A DNA stretch of 64,000 nucleotides, taken from assembly GCF_004343075.1 (NCBI RefSeq), contig NZ_SLXP01000007.1, forward strand, positions 1-64,000, given 5' to 3'. The notes beneath the pieces were generated by a model, which saw nothing but the letters and a program-made list of their open reading frames with translations, was not told the origin of the DNA and searched no databases. This document shows, piece by piece, positions 1 through 8,348 of this stretch (position 1 is its first letter; each line of letters starts with the position of its first letter). Both the position numbers and the translations under genes were made by a program. The stretch is from Rhodovulum marinum (lineage in GTDB: Bacteria; Pseudomonadota; Alphaproteobacteria; Rhodobacterales; Rhodobacteraceae).

Positions 1-122
1 TGGCACAGGCCGGTGGCCTTGATCTCGACCAGGACCTCGCCCGCCTTCGGGCCGGCAAGCTCCACCTCCGTCACCTCAAGAGGCTTCCCCGCCTCGTACG
101 CAACCGCCGCACGCGTCCGCAT
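1..122 (-). CDS. S-(hydroxymethyl)glutathione dehydrogenase / class III alcohol dehydrogenase, N-terminal part (cut by window edge)
   Basis: Only the first 40 codons are inside the window; the gene runs off the left edge. The start MRTRAAVAYEAGKPLEV and the ending ATGLC match the N terminus of class III alcohol dehydrogenases; the last visible residue, Cys40, fits the first catalytic zinc ligand of the family. A good AGGGAGA ribosome site lies about 8 bases upstream of the ATG. The family oxidises the glutathione adduct of formaldehyde to S-formylglutathione in the cytoplasm, which fits the quinoprotein-relay genes next door. It is divergent from the exported protein at 279, with a 156-base region between them that probably holds both promoters. 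In Rhodobacter and Paracoccus this gene is called adhI, flhA or gsh-fdh. Confidence 0.85.
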   Translation of the reverse strand, partial: MRTRAAVAYEAGKPLEVTEVELAGPKAGEVLVEIKATGLC

Positions 123-278
123 CCCAGATGTCTCCCTGTCGTATGGCACTCTTATTTTTCTTAAGTGAGGCGAGTATGCGAAGGCACACCGGGACCGGCA
201 ATTGCGACCTTGGTGGGTATTGGGCGGCGTGGACTTGCGCCCGATCCTCGCTAGACTTCGCCACAGGGAGGAGAATCC

Positions 279-890
279 ATGTCAGCACGCGCGATTTCCG
301 GGGCGCTGGCCCTTGTCCTGGGTCTTGCGACGGCCGCGGGGGCTGCCGATTTCTCGGACCCGACATGGCCCTGCATCCAGCGCAAGGTGGAGCGGCTGTC
401 GCCCGGCATCATGTGGCCCTACCCGATCGAGGAACAGAGCTTCGACGCCGAGACCGAGGCCGCGGTGCAGGACCTGGCGGGCCGGATGGCGCTGCGCCGG
501 GTGACGCTGGAAGAGCTGAACCCGCTGGTCGCCGCCTTCACCGCCGCCCATGGCCGCGACCGGGCGCTGTTGGGGCATCTGTTCATGGCGGCCTTCGACA
601 CGCTGGCGGCCCAGCGCCAGGCGATCATGGCCGGCATCGCCGACTATTCGCTGAGCCAGATCGCGCTGGCCGAGCGGATCGACGCCACCCGCAGCGAGAT
701 GACCCGCCTGATGGACGCCGAGACACCCGATTACGACCGCGTCGACGCCCTGGAGGAACAACTGGCCTGGGACGAGCGCATCTATACCGACCGCGCGAAA
801 TCGCTGACCTATGTCTGCGAGACGCCGGTGATCCTGGAAAAGCGGCTGTTCGCGATTGCGCAGATGCTGGTGCAGGCCGCCGGGGAGTAG
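279..890 (+). CDS. Exported protein of unknown function beside quinoprotein-relay genes
   Basis: 203 residues. Residues 1-22 form a clear Sec signal peptide (hydrophobic core ALALVLGL, likely cleavage after AGA). The mature part is mostly helical with only two cysteines, Cys32 and Cys180, one near each end, which could form a disulfide in the periplasm (inference). A strong GGGAGGAG ribosome site precedes the ATG. The stop lies only 3 bases from the stop of the convergent metallohydrolase. I do not recognise the family. Its position between formaldehyde dehydrogenase and the quinoprotein-relay genes suggests a periplasmic accessory role in alcohol or C1 oxidation, but no motif shows an activity. 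Confidence 0.7.
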   Translation: MSARAISGALALVLGLATAAGAADFSDPTWPCIQRKVERLSPGIMWPYPIEEQSFDAETEAAVQDLAGRMALRRVTLEELNPLVAAFTAAHGRDRALLGHLFMAAFDTLAAQRQAIMAGIADYSLSQIALAERIDATRSEMTRLMDAETPDYDRVDALEEQLAWDERIYTDRAKSLTYVCETPVILEKRLFAIAQMLVQAAGE

Positions 891-893
891 GAC

Positions 894-1934
894 CTACTCC
901 CACTCCAGTTCGGTAAAGGCGACGGTGGCGTTGCGCGCGTTATAGGCGTCGAACAGCTGCCAATGCGGGCGTTCGGCGGCGGCGATCCGCTCGACCGCCG
1001 CGCCGAGGCGGTCGCCCGCGGCGATGGCGGCGCTTGTATCGGCGGCCAGCACGTCCAGGTAGCGCCGCGTATCGGCCGCGCCCGCGGGCCAGGGCAGGAC
1101 CGGGCCGCCATGGCCGGGCACGACCCCGGCGGCGGTCTCTGCGCCCATCTCGTCCAGAACCGCCTGCCAGCCGCGCAGCGACCCGTCCAGCGCGGGGGTG
1201 TGGGCGTCGAACACCAGGTCGCCCGCGAAGACCAGCCCGCTTTCGCTGTCATGCACGGTCAGGTCGGTGCCGGTATGGGCGGGCGGCCAGGCGCGCAGGC
1301 CCAGCACCCGGCCGCCCAGGTCGATCTCGGCCCGGTCGGCAATGGCGCTGTCGATCCGCGGCACCGCCGTGCCGATCAGCCGGTCGGGCCCGATCAGGGC
1401 GGCCAGGCTTTCCAGGTAGTTCGCCTGCCGGTCGGCCAGCGCGCGCGCCAGCCCCGCATGGCCCACCACCTGCGCCCCGGTTTCGGCCAGCACGGTCGCG
1501 CCGAAGACATGGTCGGGATGCATGTGGGTCAGGATCACGTGGCTGACCGGCAGATCGGTGCGTGCCCGGATCGCGCGCCAGATCGCCTCGCCCATCCAGC
1601 GCGCGCTGCCGGTGTCGATCACCGCGACCGACGCGGCGCCGATCACGAAGCCCAGGTTCGCCACGTCGCCGCCATTGTCACGGTCGGGCTCGGCGACCGT
1701 GCCGCGATGCACGAACACCCCCGGCGCCACCTCGTCGAAACCCAGCGCGGGGCCAGCGGGCCGGCAACCCGCCGCCCCCTGCGCGACCAGCCCATCAAGG
1801 CGCGCCACCGGCGGGCGGGCGGCCAGCGCGGCGCGGCACCCGGCCTCGGTCCCGGCCTCGTAGCCCGGCAACAGGACGGGCCGGCACATCTCGCCCGACA
1901 GGGCAAGGCACAGCGTCAGAACGGCCTCGAACAT
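894..1934 (-). CDS. Quinoprotein-relay-type zinc metallohydrolase (metallo-beta-lactamase fold), exported
   Basis: 346 residues from the ATG at 1934, chosen because a perfect AGGGAGG site sits about 6 bases upstream and the first 15-18 residues look like a short signal peptide; a longer open frame upstream lacks these. The metallo-beta-lactamase signature H-x-H-x-D-H is at residues 137-142, followed by a His in PAHTGTD, an Asp in FAGDLVFD and a late PGHGG His, a complete binuclear zinc set. The N-terminal region with several cysteines plus this fold matches the proteins named quinoprotein relay system zinc metallohydrolase, found with PQQ-dependent dehydrogenases and SoxYZ-like carriers. The substrate is unknown. 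The neighbouring SoxYZ-like gene supports the assignment; SoxH-type hydrolases are the nearest alternative. Confidence 0.8.
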   Translation of the reverse strand: MFEAVLTLCLALSGEMCRPVLLPGYEAGTEAGCRAALAARPPVARLDGLVAQGAAGCRPAGPALGFDEVAPGVFVHRGTVAEPDRDNGGDVANLGFVIGAASVAVIDTGSARWMGEAIWRAIRARTDLPVSHVILTHMHPDHVFGATVLAETGAQVVGHAGLARALADRQANYLESLAALIGPDRLIGTAVPRIDSAIADRAEIDLGGRVLGLRAWPPAHTGTDLTVHDSESGLVFAGDLVFDAHTPALDGSLRGWQAVLDEMGAETAAGVVPGHGGPVLPWPAGAADTRRYLDVLAADTSAAIAAGDRLGAAVERIAAAERPHWQLFDAYNARNATVAFTELEWE

Positions 1935-2067
1935 CGGCGCCTCCCTTTCCGGCACAGCCTGCGCCCGCACGCAGGCGTGATCCATACCGACCAATGGAGA
2001 ATGTCTTTCTGCCCGGTTTCGTGACATAGTCGACCATCAGGATCGCGTATCAGGGAGGACGCGCCCC

Positions 2068-2889
2068 ATGAAAGCCGTGCCAATGAAGGCCGTGATCGCC
2101 GCCACCATCGCCGCGCTGGCCTGCGGCCCGGCGCTGGCCGAGGACACCCGCCAGAATCCGCTGACCGACAGCTATATCTGGACCGAGTTGCGCGGCGACA
2201 TCGTCGGCGATGTCGAGATCGCCGATGGCGCCGGCGCGTTCGAGGTCGACGCCCCCTACCGCGCGAACGACGCCGCGACCGTGCCGGTCACGATCCGCCA
2301 GACCGACCCGGCGGTGACGATCCGCGGCGCCAAGGTGGTGATCGACGAGAACCCCGCCCCCGTGGCCGCCGATTTCACCTTCGGCCCCGGCATGGCACCC
2401 CTCGACATGGAAATCCGGGTGCGCGTGAACCAGTATTCCAACGTCCGCGTGATCGCCGATACCGACCGCGGCGCGCTGATGACCGGCCGCTTCGTCAAGG
2501 CCTCGGGCGGCTGCTCGGCCCCGGCCACGCGCGACCCGGAACAGGCGCTGGCCGCGATGGGACAGATGCGGCTGAAACATTTCGGGCAGACGCCCGCGAT
2601 GTCGACCGCCCGGCGCGAGGCGCAGATCATGATCCGCCACCCGAACTACTCGGGGCTGCAACGCGACCAGGTCACCCAGCTGTTCATCCTCGCCCATTTC
2701 ATCGACCGGCTCGAGGTCTGGCAAGGCGACGAGAGGCTGTTCACCATGGCGGGCGGCATCTCGATCAGCGAGAACCCGGTATTCCGCTTCGCCTATACCG
2801 ACAACGGCGCGCCCGCGCTGAGGGTCGTGGCCCATGACACCGAGGGCAACCGCTTCGAACGCGTGCTGCCGAAAGACGGCCAGATCTAG
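2068..2889 (+). CDS. Fused SoxYZ-like carrier protein, quinoprotein-associated, periplasmic
   Basis: 273 residues with a signal peptide (about residues 1-24, cleavage after ALA). An N-terminal SoxY-like half (about 30-160) ends in a Gly-Gly-Cys-Ser motif with Cys149, comparable to the swinging-arm cysteine of SoxY; a SoxZ-like half (about 165-273) follows in the same chain. This fused form is the type described as a quinoprotein dehydrogenase-associated SoxYZ-like carrier. The probable role is to carry a covalently bound intermediate on the cysteine in the periplasm; what it carries is not known. The GGGAGGA ribosome site 8 bases before the ATG fixes the start. It is divergent from the zinc metallohydrolase, its likely functional partner. 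Confidence 0.82.
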   Translation: MKAVPMKAVIAATIAALACGPALAEDTRQNPLTDSYIWTELRGDIVGDVEIADGAGAFEVDAPYRANDAATVPVTIRQTDPAVTIRGAKVVIDENPAPVAADFTFGPGMAPLDMEIRVRVNQYSNVRVIADTDRGALMTGRFVKASGGCSAPATRDPEQALAAMGQMRLKHFGQTPAMSTARREAQIMIRHPNYSGLQRDQVTQLFILAHFIDRLEVWQGDERLFTMAGGISISENPVFRFAYTDNGAPALRVVAHDTEGNRFERVLPKDGQI

Positions 2890-2897
2890 GACGCCCC

Positions 2898-3018
2898 CTT
2901 CTTCTGGCCGGAAATATCCCCGCCGGAGGCCCGCGCGCGTGAGCGCGCGCCACGCCCAACGCCGGGCAAGCGCGGCGCAGCCGCGGGCGGCCCGGGGGCG
3001 GGAGCGCCCCCGCCCCGG
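2898..3018. repeat. GC-rich intergenic palindromes between convergent genes, diverged relative of the two-hairpin element
   Basis: This 130-base gap between two convergent genes opens with TTCTTCTGGCCGGAAATATC, which resembles the head (TTTTTCTTGGCCGAAATAC) of the elements at 34577 and 53021. It then contains a perfect GCGCGCG/CGCGCGC hairpin around 2932-2953 and a second stem CGGGGGCGGGAGCGCCCCCG near 2993-3012. Both could terminate transcription from either side. The second hairpin type of the other copies (CGCCTTGG/CCAAGGCG) is absent, so this is a diverged or partial copy. Confidence 0.5.
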
Positions 3019-3019
3019 A

Positions 3020-3400
3020 TCAGAAACAGAGGATCTCGGCCTCGGCCTGGGCCCGGCGCAACTCGGCCACCAGCGCGTTCGCCATGGCCGAGCTGCGAAA
3101 GATCGACATCCGCTCGCCGCCGACCTGGCGCATCGACAGCACCGTTTCGGCCTGGACATAGGCCTCGTAGGGCAGGATCGAGGCGATCACGTCGATCGAA
3201 CAGGCGCATTTCTCCAGCACGTCGCGCCCCTGCCCGTTCGTCGCCATGCAGGCGAAGACGTAATCGGCGCGCGCCGCGGTCGGGTAATCGTTCAGCCGCG
3301 CCGCCATGCCGGCGCCGCCGCCCAGGCCCTGGGCCGGGCCGGGCACGGGCGTGCCCAGCAGCAGGCCGGCCGCGGCCAGTGCGGGAAGGAACCGCCTCAT
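3020..3400 (-). CDS. Small exported cysteine-containing protein of unknown function
   Basis: 126 residues. Residues 1-23 form a signal peptide (FLPALAAAGLLLG core). The mature protein has four cysteines: Cys51, a C-A-C pair at 65 and 67, and Cys125 next to the C terminus, arranged so that two disulfides are possible. I do not recognise the family. It overlaps the stop of the 226-residue exported protein by 4 bases (ATGA), so the two are translationally coupled and form the last two genes of the regulator/FIST/kinase operon. Placement next to the SoxYZ-like carrier suggests a periplasmic helper in the same oxidation system (inference only). Confidence 0.7.
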   Translation of the reverse strand: MRRFLPALAAAGLLLGTPVPGPAQGLGGGAGMAARLNDYPTAARADYVFACMATNGQGRDVLEKCACSIDVIASILPYEAYVQAETVLSMRQVGGERMSIFRSSAMANALVAELRRAQAEAEILCF

Positions 3401-4077
3401 CGCAAAGCCCCCCCCGCCGCGCCGGGGTCCAGCGTCAGGCGCGAGGCATAGAACGGGTCGCCCCCGGCCGGGTCGGCAAGCTCGGCGCTCAGGCTGTGAT
3501 ACCAGCCGGGCACCGCGTCCGACATCGTCACCGTCACCGCCAGATCGGCAAAGCCGCGCATCCGCGCCCGGTTCGGATCGTCCTCGAACGGGTGCAGCGT
3601 CAGCGTCCGGGCCTGGACCTCGCCGCCGCCGAAGGGCGCCTCGACCTCTTCGACCTCGGCCGAGCGGACCAGCGATTCCTTCAGCCGGTTGCGGATGTAG
3701 AAGGGACTCCCGCCCGAGGTTTCGGCGACGTCACGCACCAGCGATTCCAGGAAGTACATCACCACCGGGTTGCCGACCTCGGCCGGAAACGCGCCGATGG
3801 CGCTGAAACTGTCGCCGCGGGTAAAGCGCAGCACCGCGCGTTCCGGCGTTTCGCCCGCGAAGGACAGTTCCACCGCGCCGGTGGCGGCCTCGGCGGCCTC
3901 GGGGTTGGCGCGGTTCGTCACCTCGCGCGCATAGACCAGCGTGGCCGCGCGCGGCACCGCGTCCAGCGTGCCGCCCTTGAACAGCATGTCGTAGGTTTCG
4001 GTGCCCTGGGTATCGGCCAGCGCCGCGCCCCCGGCGATCAGCGCCGCGGCCAGAAGCCCGGTCAGTGTCTTGCGCAT
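3397..4077 (-). CDS. Exported protein of unknown function, co-transcribed with the sensor kinase
   Basis: 226 residues with a signal peptide at 1-21 (LLAAALIAGGAALA). The rest looks like a soluble beta-rich domain without cysteines or known catalytic motifs. The residues around VYAREVTNRANPEAAE and DAVPGWYHSLSAELAD look structured, but I cannot name a family. A strong GGGAGGAC site precedes the ATG. It starts 45 bases after the stop of the hybrid kinase and overlaps the next gene by 4 bases, so it is probably the fourth gene of the signalling operon. A sensing-related or periplasmic oxidation role is possible but not shown. Confidence 0.7.
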   Translation of the reverse strand: MRKTLTGLLAAALIAGGAALADTQGTETYDMLFKGGTLDAVPRAATLVYAREVTNRANPEAAEAATGAVELSFAGETPERAVLRFTRGDSFSAIGAFPAEVGNPVVMYFLESLVRDVAETSGGSPFYIRNRLKESLVRSAEVEEVEAPFGGGEVQARTLTLHPFEDDPNRARMRGFADLAVTVTMSDAVPGWYHSLSAELADPAGGDPFYASRLTLDPGAAGGALR

Positions 4078-4122
4078 CTGTCGTCCTCCCTGCGCGCCAG
4101 CCTAACCCGGCGCCGGTCGCTG

Positions 4123-6363
4123 TCACGCGATACTTTGGTCGGTCGCCACCGACGCGGCGCGGGTCTTCCAGTCGATCAGCGGGCGCAGCCGCGACAGCTG
4201 CACCGGTTTCCTGAGCACGGTGAAATCGCCCTCCAGCCCCGCGCGCACCAGGTCCTCGCCCTGGTCGGCGGTGATCATGATCGCGGGGATGGGGCTGCCG
4301 GTGGCCGCGCGCAAGGCGGCGATGGCGGCCACGCCGGTATCGTCGCCGTCCAGCTGGTAATCGGCCAGGATCACGTCGGGGGCCATGCCGATCTCGTCCA
4401 CCAGCCGCACCGCCTCGGCGGTGGATCCCGCCGCCAGCACGCTGGCCCCCCAGCTTTCCAGCTTTTGCGTGGTGGCGAACAGCACGCTGGGGTCGTTCTC
4501 GACGATCAGCACGATCAGGTTCAGGTCGCCCTCGTCCTCGTCCGGCGCAGCACCCGGCCCGTCGAGGCCGGGACAATCGGGCCGCGCGGGCGCGGTGTCC
4601 AGTTCGATCGCGAAGACCGACCCCACGCCCGGTTCCGAGCGCACCGACAGCCGGTGGCCCAGGTTGCGGCAGGTGCGTTCGACGATGGACAGGCCCAGCC
4701 CCATCCCCGAGCCGGGCGGCACGTTGCCCGCGCGGGTGAATTCCTCGAAGATGCGGGCCTGGTCCTTGGGCGAGATGCCGATCCCGGTATCCCAGACTTC
4801 CAGCACCACCCGGCCGCCGCGCCGCCGGCAGCCGACCAGAACGCGGCCCGTTTCGGTATACTGGATCGCGTTCACCACCAGGTTCTGCAGCGAGCGCGTC
4901 AGGTATTGCCGGTCGCTGCGCACCCAGGCGGTACAGGGCACCATATCCAGCCGCAGCCCCTTTTTCGCGGCGACCATGGCCTGGTCCTCGACCACCGGGC
5001 GCATCACCGAGCCGATGCAGAATTCCGTGGGCGTCAGCGCCGAGCCGGTGCTTTCCAGCCGCGACAGGTCCAAGAGCGCGTGCAAGAGCGATTCCATCGA
5101 GGCGAAGGAGCCCGCCAGCCGGTCGGTCAGGGTCGCCAGCTCGCTGCCCGCGGCCATGTCGGACAGGGTCGAGATCAGGAGTTTCGCGGCGTTCACCGGT
5201 TGCAGAAGGTCGTGGCTGGCCGCCGCGAGGAACCGCGTCTTGGATGACATCGCGGCCTCGACCTCTTCCTTGGCGAGGCGCAATTCCTCTTCGACGCGGC
5301 GCTGTTCCTCGTGCTGTTCGCGCAGCCGCCTGTTCGCCTCGGTCAGTTCGTGGGTGCGTTCGCGCACGCGCTTTTCCAGCAGGTCGGTCGCGCGGGATTC
5401 CAGCGTGACATCGGCGATATCGACGAGAAACCCGCGGTCGGGCAACAGGTGCACATGCAGGTCCAGCACCCGGCCGCTGGCGTGGTGCAGCCGCTTGCGC
5501 AGCCGTCCCTCGCGGCGCAGCTCGGCGGGCCAGTGGTCGATATCGGCCATGTCGGCCTCGGCCACCAGGCGGTTGTCGCGCACGTAGCGCAGGATCGTGG
5601 TGAACTCGGTCCCGTCCTGCACCAGCGTGTAGGGCACGCCCAGCAATTCGCGGAACCGGCCGTTGCGGATCGTCACCTCGCCCGCGCGGGAAAAGGTGCA
5701 GATGCCCAGCGACATGTGATCGAAGGCGGCCTGCAGGTAATGGGCCTGCATGTCGATCAGCAGGTCTTTCTCCATCCGGTTCTTGCGGACGATATCGGTG
5801 ATCTCGGTCTGCAGAAGGATGATGTTGCCCGAGCGCGTGCGCTGCTGGCTGATCTGGAACCAGCGGTCGTGGTCCAGTTCCAGCACGAAGGCCGCGCTGG
5901 CCCCGCCCGCGGGGCCGCGGATCGCCTCGGCCAGGTCGCGGCAGGCCTTGTCGGGGTCGGCCAGGTGGCGGCTGGTCTGCAGCGCGCGGAAATAATCCTC
6001 GACCGTCAGGCCGGGCAGGATGCGGGCCGAGATGTCGGGCAGGATCGACTGGAACAGGTCGTTGCAGACCTGAAGCCGCCCCTCGTTGAACAGCGCAAAG
6101 CCGCCCTCCATCGCGTCCAGCGCCTCGGTCAGGCGGCGCTGGGTCTGCTCGCGGTCGAAGCGGGCCATTTCCAGTTCGGTCGAGGTGCGTTCCAGGTCGC
6201 GTGTCTTGGCCCAGACCTGGCCCTGCAACGCCACCGCCGACTGGAACAGCGCATAGGCCGATCCGCCCACCTCGTGCTGGCGGCTGGCGCGGCGGATCAG
6301 GGCGTCGATGATGCGCGCCTGGCGTTCGATGGTGATTTCGGGGGGATCGCTGGGGTCGATCAT
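4123..6363 (-). CDS. Hybrid sensor histidine kinase with PAS domains and receiver domain (FlhS-like)
   Basis: 746 residues from the ATG at 6363, which overlaps the FIST gene stop by 4 bases; a longer frame upstream runs into FIST and is not used. Order: N-terminal helical region (to about 75), PAS (about 80-190), second PAS (about 210-320), coiled coil (330-372), HisKA with phospho-acceptor His384 in SHDLLQP, HATPase (about 480-590, N box NLVVNA, G boxes DTGIG and GMGLG), and a receiver (about 615-738) with Asp668 in LADYQLD. There are no membrane segments, so sensing is cytoplasmic. Kinases of this type with a LuxR regulator (FlhSR in Paracoccus, RfdSR in Rhodobacter) control formaldehyde and methanol oxidation genes; the neighbours fit that role. 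The exact signal is not visible. Confidence 0.88.
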   Translation of the reverse strand: MIDPSDPPEITIERQARIIDALIRRASRQHEVGGSAYALFQSAVALQGQVWAKTRDLERTSTELEMARFDREQTQRRLTEALDAMEGGFALFNEGRLQVCNDLFQSILPDISARILPGLTVEDYFRALQTSRHLADPDKACRDLAEAIRGPAGGASAAFVLELDHDRWFQISQQRTRSGNIILLQTEITDIVRKNRMEKDLLIDMQAHYLQAAFDHMSLGICTFSRAGEVTIRNGRFRELLGVPYTLVQDGTEFTTILRYVRDNRLVAEADMADIDHWPAELRREGRLRKRLHHASGRVLDLHVHLLPDRGFLVDIADVTLESRATDLLEKRVRERTHELTEANRRLREQHEEQRRVEEELRLAKEEVEAAMSSKTRFLAAASHDLLQPVNAAKLLISTLSDMAAGSELATLTDRLAGSFASMESLLHALLDLSRLESTGSALTPTEFCIGSVMRPVVEDQAMVAAKKGLRLDMVPCTAWVRSDRQYLTRSLQNLVVNAIQYTETGRVLVGCRRRGGRVVLEVWDTGIGISPKDQARIFEEFTRAGNVPPGSGMGLGLSIVERTCRNLGHRLSVRSEPGVGSVFAIELDTAPARPDCPGLDGPGAAPDEDEGDLNLIVLIVENDPSVLFATTQKLESWGASVLAAGSTAEAVRLVDEIGMAPDVILADYQLDGDDTGVAAIAALRAATGSPIPAIMITADQGEDLVRAGLEGDFTVLRKPVQLSRLRPLIDWKTRAASVATDQSIA

Positions 6364-7523
6364 GCCAGCACCCGCCGCCGCGGTTCGAAGAAGGCCACGC
6401 CCACGAAGGTCTGGTTCACATGCACCCCGCAATGCTGTTCGCCGTAGGTGTTGAAGCCCAGCACCCGGCGGTCGCGCAGGATTTCCGACACCCGGCCGGT
6501 CAGTTGCTTTTGCCCGATTTCCAGCTTTCGCAGGAAGCAGTCGAAGCCGAGGATGAAATCGGGGGCGCGGCCGGCCTCGTCGGTGACGTCGAGGCCCTGG
6601 TCCAGCGTGCGCAGGATTTCCTGGCCCTGGCCCAGCGTCAGCAAGAGCCCGTCGTCGATCGCCGACAGGAAGGCCAGCGCGCCGTCGCCGGTGACCTTCT
6701 GGATCGCGCGGACGTGGTAGATGGAATTGTTGCGCACCAGAACCGGGTGTTCGGCAAAGATCTCGGGCGACAGCTGGTCGACCGGACAGCCGACGAGGCG
6801 GGCGTATTCCTGGGCCGCGGGGGCGCCGTTCAGTTCCAGCACCAGCCGTTCCTCGGGGATGGCGTCGGTGACCACCATCAGGTGTTCGGTCGGCAGGAAA
6901 TGGTCGAAGCCCAGCCCGGCGAATTCAAGGTCGGTTTCCAGCAGGATCAGCAGCGCCGCGTCGGAATGGAACGCGCCGTTCTGGAACACCGCCGTGCGGC
7001 GAAAGTTCATACCGTCGCCGGCGGACCCGCCGAACACCGGCAGATCGTCCAGCCCGGCGGCCAGCGCGGCGACCAGCATGTCCTCTTGCCTGGACAACCC
7101 GTCGGCGAAGATCAGCGCCAGCCGGTTCCAATGCGCGGAATGCGAGAATTGCGCGGCCAGCTTGCGCGCATCGGCCGAGACCTTTTCGATCGGGCAGGGG
7201 CCGAGCGGTTCGATCAGCATGGACGCACAACGGAAATGCGCCCGCGGGAAGGCCAGCATCATCAGCGCGTCGTCTTCGTAGCCCTCGGGCGTGATCTGGC
7301 CCGCGGTGGTGCAGCCGAACACCGGCAGCCCGGCCAGCGTGCCGCCCAGCGCCGCCGCCAGCGCGCCCAGGTCCATCCGGTCGGGCACGAAGACCAGCAC
7401 GAAGCAGCTTTGCGCCAGGTCCAGCTGGGCCGCGGCCTCGGCCACGGCCCGGGCCGGATCGGCGGCCCGGGACAGGCCCACGCCGACCGCGCCCGCCCCG
7501 GGCCTGTCGCGCATCTGCAGCAT
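6360..7523 (-). CDS. FIST domain sensor protein (FIST_N plus FIST_C)
   Basis: 387 residues of soluble FIST protein: FIST_N about 38-220 (FGCTTAGQI and FGGSAGDG signatures) and FIST_C about 230-365 ending with NTYGEQHCGVHVNQT. FIST domains are thought to bind small ligands such as amino acids or other metabolites and often accompany kinases. Here the gene lies between the response regulator and the hybrid kinase and overlaps the kinase start by 4 bases, so it most likely supplies the input to the kinase (inference). An alternative start is the ATG three codons in, at 7514. The ligand cannot be told from sequence; a C1 or alcohol-derived compound is a reasonable guess from context. Confidence 0.88.
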   Translation of the reverse strand: MLQMRDRPGAGAVGVGLSRAADPARAVAEAAAQLDLAQSCFVLVFVPDRMDLGALAAALGGTLAGLPVFGCTTAGQITPEGYEDDALMMLAFPRAHFRCASMLIEPLGPCPIEKVSADARKLAAQFSHSAHWNRLALIFADGLSRQEDMLVAALAAGLDDLPVFGGSAGDGMNFRRTAVFQNGAFHSDAALLILLETDLEFAGLGFDHFLPTEHLMVVTDAIPEERLVLELNGAPAAQEYARLVGCPVDQLSPEIFAEHPVLVRNNSIYHVRAIQKVTGDGALAFLSAIDDGLLLTLGQGQEILRTLDQGLDVTDEAGRAPDFILGFDCFLRKLEIGQKQLTGRVSEILRDRRVLGFNTYGEQHCGVHVNQTFVGVAFFEPRRRVLA

Positions 7524-7540
7524 CGCCGCCGCCCCCGCCC

Positions 7541-8275
7541 CTATTGGCTGAGGAAGGCGCGGGCGTCCGCGTCGCCAAGCCCGGTGCCGGTATCGAGGCT
7601 TGCGCTTTCGACCAGAACGGCCGCCTGGGTCCGGTTCTGCACGCCCAGCCGGCGCAGAAGCGCGGTGATATGCGCCTTGACCGTGGCCTCGGCCAGCGAC
7701 AGTTCATGCGCGATCTGCTTGTTCGGCTTGCCCGCGCAGATCAGTTTCATGATGCGGGCCTGTTGCGGGGTCAGTTCGGCGATCTTCTGGCTGACCTCCT
7801 GCACGGTGGGCATGCGCGGGCGCACCTGCGCGGTACGGCAGGCGGCGCGATAGGCCGGCGGCAGGTAACGGCGCCCGGCGCGCAGTTCGATCAGCGCGGT
7901 CTTCAGCTCGTCGGTGGACGCGTCCTTGGGGATGAAGCCCGCCGCGCCACCCTCCATCAGGGCGTGCACCACCTCGACCGAGGTCAGCGCCGAGATCACC
8001 AGCATGGGCACGTCGGGGATGCGTTCACGCAGGCGCAGGAACCCGCTGATACCGGTGACGTCGGGCAGCTTGAGATCCAGCATCACCAGGTCGGGGGTGA
8101 AATCGGGGCCGAGCTGGGCCAGCCCCTCGCCCAGCGAGGTGGCGGTGCGGATCGTGCAGCCGTCGAAGACGTGGCGCAGCGCCATGGTCAGGGCGTCGCT
8201 GTAAAGCGGATGGTCGTCGATCACGAGGATCGAGCGTATCCGGCTTGCGCTGGGCGCAACCGTGTCCTGTGTCAT
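7541..8275 (-). CDS. LuxR-family response regulator (FlhR-like)
   Basis: 244 residues from the ATG at 8275, which has GGGAGGAC upstream; an upstream ATG in the same frame lacks a ribosome site. The receiver domain has the acidic pair in VIDDHP and the phosphorylation site Asp67 in MLDLKLP. A LuxR-type helix-turn-helix lies at about residues 170-235 (LTPQQARIM, KQIAHELSLAEATVKAHI). It is the first gene of an operon with the FIST protein (17-base gap) and hybrid kinase. By analogy with FlhR or RfdR it would activate the formaldehyde dehydrogenase and quinoprotein genes to its left; this is inference from context. Confidence 0.88.
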   Translation of the reverse strand: MTQDTVAPSASRIRSILVIDDHPLYSDALTMALRHVFDGCTIRTATSLGEGLAQLGPDFTPDLVMLDLKLPDVTGISGFLRLRERIPDVPMLVISALTSVEVVHALMEGGAAGFIPKDASTDELKTALIELRAGRRYLPPAYRAACRTAQVRPRMPTVQEVSQKIAELTPQQARIMKLICAGKPNKQIAHELSLAEATVKAHITALLRRLGVQNRTQAAVLVESASLDTGTGLGDADARAFLSQ

Positions 8276-8348
8276 CGAAAAGTCCTCCCGGGCGGAAGGA
8301 TAGCAACACTTGAACAGATGGCGCAACGCCGCAGGCGATGCGAACCCG

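Noticed and set aside
123-278. Possible small gene in the gap between the two divergent genes
   Set aside because: Frames there run into the following gene in the wrong frame; the AT-rich part is best read as promoter sequence.
894-2027. Longer start (2027) for the metallohydrolase
   Set aside because: The ATG at 1934 has a perfect Shine-Dalgarno site and begins a signal peptide.
3379-5247. A 622-residue plus-strand frame opposite the kinase
   Set aside because: His/Gln/Arg-rich shadow typical of high-GC antisense; the minus frame carries all kinase motifs.
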